Below are positions 58,459 through 64,000 of a stretch of 64,000 bases of DNA, one piece after another (the stretch's first letter is position 1; every line of letters begins with the position of its first letter). The translations under genes were made by a program, and so were the position numbers. Source of the DNA: Argopecten irradians. Its lineage: Eukaryota > Mollusca > Bivalvia > Pectinida > Pectinidae. The stretch spans positions 65,518,969 to 65,582,968 of the forward strand of contig NC_091134.1 in the NCBI RefSeq assembly GCF_041381155.1, given 5' to 3'. Under the pieces are notes generated by a model, which was not told where the DNA came from, did no database searches, and was given only the letters and a program-made list of their open reading frames with translations.

Positions 58459-61400
58459 CTACCCACAACACCCCCCACTCGACTGTTGCTGAGGCTCGTC
58501 ATCGTCCACCACCAACACACTCTTCCTGTTACTCTTAGAGTTCTTCTGATTATCCTCACCAGCCCTCTGTATCATTGCTGCAGCAAGGATTACAAAAAAC
58601 TTTAACAGCATAAAAAGGAGGTTCATACACTGCATGAATTGATATTTTAATCAAAATATCACCAAACTTTAAAATCACAGAACTAAACAAAGCAGACTGA
58701 GGACTGCTGTAATAACAAACACCAACTTAACAATTATCCTCAAAATGTCAAACATGGACACTTGTTTTTCACATAAATCTTCATACTCCAAATGTAATTT
58801 GTATTTATTGTATATTTTCTTTAAATACAAATCATTTTAGGACTAAACACTGCAAACTACCCATGCAAAATTCTGTAAATCTAGGAACACCTAATTCAAT
58901 AGGCAACTAGTGTGTTTACTAAATTACCTAAAGCTTTTCTAAATAGTAAATAGTATGGTAATACTGACCTTTACTTAAGTCGAGGAACAGCTCCTCAATG
59001 CCTTTGTTCAACTTGGCTGATGTGTGAAAATGCTGTGCTCCTACCGATGATGCATACCTATAAAACAAAAATATTATAAGCACAGGCATTACATTAAATT
59101 GTTATCTGCAGACTGTCACTTACAACTATATCATTAAACTTCCATCCAATTCATTTAAGCAATAAACTGTTACCAGATTGGACATACAGTTGATATGAAG
59201 CCCATCCGGAAGGAAGATAAATAGAATGGCAACCATTAGGGCGCCATGAATATTTATCTTTCGGACGGATCGGCTTCATATCAACTGTATGTCCAATCTG
59301 GTAACAGTTTATTACTTATATTTCCATTACGATTATTAAAATTCAACACTATACACGTATATCATTTGAATTTTCCCGCTTGCGCTAGTGTTGACGTCAC
59401 CAAGTTTAATAAACGGAACAGCCATATCATCAGCTTCTGAATATAGTTCAACACAAAACGATTTGAAACAAGCAAACAAATGAAAATTATGCGATGAAAT
59501 TTTTTAATAAATGCTATTTTGTAAACATGATAATACTATTAGATTTCATAGACCACACAACTTTAAAACCACTTTTTAAATTATTTGACCGTTATGTATA
59601 GGCGTAAGTATATATTGTATACACTGTCCGTGACGCGGCGGAAACGTTAAATATTCATACACTTGACCAGATTGGAGTTCATAGCGTGATATTGCCCATC
59701 TGGTTTAACATAGATCAAACGGGAAACTGAAAGTAGAATGGAAATATAGTAGGATATTTATCATCTTATTCTTCTTCATCAATGCAAACAACATTGTGAA
59801 GTGTTGTAGATTTCCATCCATTATTACCATATAATCTGCACAAAGCAATGTGTCTTTATGGCTGAACTCTTTGGAGAATATACATAATACTACAAAGTTA
59901 TGTAGAAATGAATATGTAAAGGAGATTTATAGCTATACTTACGCCTCAGCCTCTGCTACAGAAACGTGTCGTTCTTTTTCTAAGTCTATCTTGTTACCAG
60001 CTATACACAAATTTATATCATTTCCGAGCATACGTCTCAATTCTTTAACCCAATTTTTCACCTGTAAATAACAAAAATCATTATGAACATTTATGCCCAC
60101 CAGAGAATTCTAAGGCCTTTACAGAATCATGCAGGAAACTAATACTTAACAAAATATATTCTGCAATACTAAATTCCATTTATTTTACTCAAAACATCCC
60201 CTCTTTATCTGCTGAAACCTATTCACTATAATAAAATGTGCCTAATTTACTGATATTATCAGCTTCTAGATATTTGTCTACCTAGCTATCTTACTACAGT
60301 GTCCTGTTCACACACGTATATTTAACATATCTGTCCCTCGTTAATTGATATACATGTATATCATTACCTTCTGGAAGGAATCCTCATCAGTAATGTCGTA
60401 AACCAGAATGGCTCCGTTACTGTCTCGGTAATAGATAGGTCCCAGGGCATGGAACCTTTCCTGTCCTGCAGTGTCCTGTAAGTAATATCCGACCAACTTT
60501 TGATTGAGGTACAATTTGTAAATGTGTAGATAAATATCATTTACAGTTATTTCACTTTTATGCGACTTAAAGCACTAGTCCGATGCCCATGACAAGTAAT
60601 TTTACGGCCGGACTAGTGCCAGTTGTAATGAACTAGTTTGATTGGACTAGTGGCTCCCCACCCGATTACAATTGGTAAATACTATATTTACAAGACCAGT
60701 AGGCAATTGAATTTTTCAAATTATGTATTTTGAGCGCAATTTGTATCCGATTATTTCAGTCCGGATGCATCATTTTGGGAGAATTTGCGTTCACAAACGC
60801 ATCCAGGCTGTAATTTGGGTCAAAAATTGAAACCGACCATGACTGAAGTGCTTAAGCAAAACCGCTGTATATTTAATTTGGACTAGTAAATAAATAAGTC
60901 AGACTAGTAAAATTGTGGGATTTACTAGTCCAAATGACTAGCAGCAGCGTAAAAAATTAGCGTCACAGACTGTCAATGGATTTTTGAATACCAGGTATTC
61001 AAATACCAACAGAATACAAAATGTATTGTTGTTCCAGCAGGTTAAAAGCTAGTCATTATATTACTATAGTGTTTGACCTTTTTTATTTATCTAAATAAAA
61101 ACATTAATCTAAAATACATAGTTTCCTTGTTATTTTTTTTCCAAAACATGCAACTTCATTTTTTTTACTTTTCTTTTTTCCATCTTGATTAGGGGACACA
61201 TTGAAAATCTGTTTTGTCTACATGTACACGGTAAAATCACTTCATTGCCCCATATTACATATACATAGGCATTAATAAAATGAAATCAAATTAAGATTTA
61301 AATTTTAAAAAACGTAATTTAAGATACAGTAAGTACATGTAATTATCATAAATACTTACCCAAATTGATAAATTAACTCTCTTCCCTCCAATGTTTAATT

Positions 61401-62973
61401 TCTTGTTCAGAAATGATGCCTATATGGAAAAGGGAAAACAAAATAAAAAGAAAATTACAAAGAGTGGATTGTTTAGTTTTTTAGCATGTGATTCAAATTC
61501 ATATCATATACACAAGACGACCAGAGAATCAGCTTTATTAACACTGTAGTAAATATTTCAAATTTTAAAAATGTAAACCTAGAAAAAACCACAATTAATT
61601 ATAAGAGATCCCAGAGGGATATTGGCGCCCGCAAAAGAATGATCTATGTCTGACATATGACAGAAGGATCTTTTCTCTGCTTTTCAAACTTTAACAATCA
61701 AAATCCAAGATGGCAGTCAGTCGGCCATTTTGTTGACCGATCAGTTCTAAAATGCGATATGCACAACTAGGGCCTAGAGAAACCTACAGATGAGATTTGA
61801 GAAAAAATCCCTTCAGTGCTTTCTGAGAAATAGCATAACAAACTTAAACTATCAAAATCCAAGATGGCGGCCAGTCGGCCATCTTGTTCACCAATCAGGA
61901 TCAGGATTAGGACTGATCAGTCAAAAACATGCACCTTATAACGTAAACACACTGCTGTAAGAAAGATAGGAGTAGTTCTAGTGAAAAAATTTCTTTACTA
62001 CACTGGCAAGGGCCAGGCTTTGGCATACCACAATGTGTAATGGCGGACAGCAAGCGAGTTTGAACATTTCACATACATTTCACTACAGTGGGCTATTCTG
62101 GCAATTTCTGGCATATCAGAGTAAAACCAACTAATATAATTTTCATTAGAACCGATTTGTTTCCGATATATATGCAAATTTTAATGTACTCCTAGACTGA
62201 TTTGTCCCTTTAATCTGTTACAGTAAACATGCATATGCATTTTACTTTTAACCTTTGAGACACATAATCATATTGCCATTCACATGTAAAAGACTTGCAA
62301 GTTCATGTATTATGGGATATAGCGCTGATGTAATTAGCGGCATCACATGTGGTAATAAAAACAACATAAATGGGGATGAGCGCTTATAGGGTGAGGGGCG
62401 ATAATCAATATTTTATCTGCTGTTCACAAATGTTTTGAAGTTTTAACACTTTTAATGATGTTAAATTGACACAAGTTAAATATGAATGTTAAACTTGGTT
62501 ACTAAGTTATTATTATTCTTATCAAGACTGGACTGGATCAATCAATGGTAACCCGCAGGTAGCAGAATTTGTAGAGCACCCAGCTATTTTTGGAGGGATC
62601 CATGATTTTGGTACCAAATGGTGTCGGGAATTCCGTGTATATGTTCGGGTATAGGCCAATAGTAGTTTATTGACAGAGACGATCAACAACTAGGCCTAAC
62701 GTTCTACATCTGTCAAAAGCGATCAATGTCTGGATATAGGTTATTTATCAATGCAATGTGTGACCCAATACTGTGCGTGAATGGTATCATGAATTATAAC
62801 TAGCTAATAACACAAACATAAGCTTTATGCACCTGTAATGTAGTTAAATGTTTGTCGTTAAATTTGTTCTCGATGTATCGTAAAACAAGTGACGTTTTCC
62901 CAACACATCCTTCTCCGAGTAACACAACTTTGAACGAGTAATTACGTCCTCCACCAGAGCTGGCACCAGCCAT
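58459..62973 (-). CDS. RAB21: Ras-related small GTPase RAB21, complete, 6 exons
   Basis: Exons (minus): 62833-62973, 61360-61419, 60368-60475, 59943-60061, 58969-59057, 58459-58577. These give 636 nt and 211 aa, and all introns are GT/AG. The P-loop GEGCVGKT is at 20-27, switch II DTAGQERF at 68-75 with the catalytic Gln present, NKID at 126-129 and TSAK at 155-158. The N-terminal NYSFKVVLLGEGCVGKTSLV and the LQASFLNKKLNIGGKRVNLS stretch are diagnostic of RAB21 rather than RAB5 or RAB22. The C-terminus ends SGGCCG, a two-Cys geranylgeranylation site. Vertebrate RAB21 is about 225 aa; the difference lies in the Gly-rich N-terminus and the hypervariable tail. RAB21 acts at early endosomes in integrin traffic and endocytosis (family knowledge). 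Intron 4 carries a hairpin palindrome, and intron 1 holds short repeats. Confidence 0.96.
59161..59312. repeat. Near-perfect hairpin palindrome in RAB21 intron 4
   Basis: AATAAACTGTTACCAGATTG starts the left arm (59161-59222) and its complement ends the right arm at 59312. The outer 42 bases pair without mismatch and the rest of the 62-base arms pair with a few differences. The loop is about 28 bases. It is probably a small foldback MITE. Confidence 0.85.
60571..60955. repeat. ACTAGT-rich segment in RAB21 intron 2
   Basis: ACTAGT occurs about seven times in 385 bp, often as GGACTAGT or ACTAGTCC, including GCACTAGTCC (60572) and GGACTAGTGCC (60609) as an inverted pair. It could be a decayed repeat. 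Confidence 0.4.
61606..61905. repeat. Dispersed-repeat fragment with two 154-bp units in RAB21 intron 1
   Basis: Starts GAGATCCCAGAGGGATATTG and GCGCCC. The string ATCAAAATCCAAGATGGC, followed by GTCGGCCAT and TGTT, occurs at 61697 and again at 61851. Both carry AAGATGGC, a YY1-like core. The element type is not determined. Confidence 0.5.
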
Positions 62974-63446
62974 GACAGATCATACAGTTTTAAACAACAC
63001 AAACTCAACGCGTGAATCAAATTCGCCTCTTCTGATTCATCAATGCTGTTGTTTCAGGTCAATTGAAGATGACAAATTTCCAAGAATATCATAACATGGC
63101 GTTTTCATTGATATTTGTGTCACATGAGCAAAGTCCGTCGGATTTCTCTAGTTTTTCAGCTAAATTGGATGCTCGATCAAGAAAAGCTCCGAAAGGCATC
63201 ATTGTCCCATAAGACATTACAAAAATCACGATATTATTCTATCGGCACTGAAATTGATGTATTCCTTCACAAAATTCTCTAAAATGAATAGAAATACTTA
63301 GTTAACAAGTTTGAATTCAGAAGGAGTCGTTATGTGGGAAATCAATGGCAAATATCTACTTCCGCAATAATTTATTTTATGTGATATGAGCGGCAACAGG
63401 TGACCCCCATGATTATAACTTGACGTCATTACACACAACATACGAG
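62974..63446 (-). promoter_or_regulatory. RAB21 upstream region
   Basis: Sequence between the RAB21 start codon and a consensus CRE. No TATA box is placed with confidence. The 5' UTR probably lies in the first ~150 bp. Confidence 0.35.
63421..63428. promoter_or_regulatory. Consensus CRE/ATF site
   Basis: TGACGTCA, the full palindromic CREB/ATF site, about 450 bp upstream of the RAB21 start codon and 19 bp before a plus-strand ATG. Confidence 0.45.
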
Positions 63447-63464
63447 ATGGCTTCACAATCACAG
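63447..63464 (+). CDS. Possible first coding exon of a divergent gene (MASQSQ)
   Basis: ATGGCTTCACAATCACAG is followed directly by GTAAATATC, a plausible donor. The start has purine at -3 and G at +4. It would code MASQSQ and continue beyond the window. No further exon could be recognised, so this is a weak call that depends on the arrangement with the CRE and RAB21. Confidence 0.2.
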
Positions 63465-64000
63465 GTAAATATCGGCGTCGCAGTTTAACTTTAATGTATA
63501 TTTTACTTTGAATGACTACAACTCCAATTCCATGTCTAAAAGCCCCCTTTACAGCATATTCAATCACAGACTGACCCAATGTTGTATTTGAACAGAACTG
63601 GCACTGACATGGTCTCATTTTGACATTTCTCTATTTTCTATACTAGGTCTATGTGTCGAATTGATTTTATACACTTATAAGATGTCATCAGCAATATATC
63701 ATACCCCACGAAACGTACATAAGAAATACGAAAGCTGCTGTCATTGTTGTTTAATTTGAAAGTGATTATTAATTACAACGTACTGTACATTGTAGTAATT
63801 TACAGATGATTAGATTATTAAATGAAAATACGTACAGTAGATCTAGTGTATAAAGAGAAAATGAAATATAATTTTAGTTCATGCATCCCTACTTTTATTT
63901 TTTTTATCATAGTCTTTTCTAAACACATTTGATCACAATATTCTATGAAAATATGTGAAAAATGGAGATCATAAAAAGGGGGCGGATCAACATTTACTAA
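63465..64000. other. Right-edge sequence, no gene recognised
   Basis: AT-rich sequence. A 106-codon minus frame at 63298-63618 overlaps its start but has no domain and crosses the CRE region. Nothing else is seen. Confidence 0.35.

Noticed and set aside
63298-63618. 106-codon minus-strand frame upstream of RAB21
   Set aside because: It has no domain, lies in the promoter region and spans the CRE.
1-64000. tRNA, rRNA or snRNA genes
   Set aside because: None could be recognised by eye on either strand. A covariance search would be needed to exclude divergent ones.

Overview
The window looks like nuclear DNA from a bivalve mollusc, probably a pteriomorph such as a scallop or oyster. It is AT-rich, its host genes have introns with GT/AG borders, and transposon density is high. 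One repeat matches the molluscan 'pearl' (Helentron-like) design of ~160-bp tandem cores followed by an (ACGG)n tract. The species call is inference; no sequence search was possible.

Host genes. (1) Two paralogous ATP-grasp ligase genes resembling carnosine synthase (CARNS1) lie in tandem on the minus strand: a partial copy at 1-5403 that runs off the left edge, and a complete two-exon copy at 22235-25087 (453 aa). (2) An eleven-exon FAD-dependent GMC oxidoreductase (choline/glucose dehydrogenase-like, membrane-anchored, 617 aa) lies on the plus strand at 41946-48581. It reads cleanly except for one apparent single-base frame disturbance in exon 8. (3) A complete six-exon RAB21 small GTPase (211 aa) lies on the minus strand at 58459-62973, with a consensus CRE upstream.

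Mobile DNA. 1244-4628 is a 3.4-kb foldback element in an intron. 5905-6365 is a LINE 3' end. 7987-11056 is a Penelope-like element (RT plus GIY-YIG). 11270-21785 is a three-level nest: a minus-strand L1/Tx1-like LINE split by a plus-strand CR1/Jockey-like LINE, which is itself split by a CAGG-ended DNA transposon. 23571-24470 is a TTAA-flanked MITE in an intron. Palindromic MITEs lie at 28868-29184 and 30618-30770. 31331-39332 is a 1.63-kb tandem duplication whose first copy holds a young Ty3/gypsy element (32254-37000). 39394-40334 is a long-TIR, 9-bp-TSD foldback (MULE-like). 49500-50560 is a decayed LINE.

Tandem DNA. A 56-bp minisatellite (about 27 units) fills GMC intron 6. A 29-bp satellite at 51121-54001 is split by a LINE tail and a palindromic MITE. 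A pearl-type element with about eleven 157-bp cores (54258-56177) sits between 47-bp direct repeats.

The host genes show no evident shared pathway. I did not find a clearly new coding system. The most unusual signals are structural: a foldback element carrying four ETS-CRE/YY1-like promoter modules, a satellite that repeats a consensus splice donor every 29 bp, and the pearl element's 47-bp flanking repeats.
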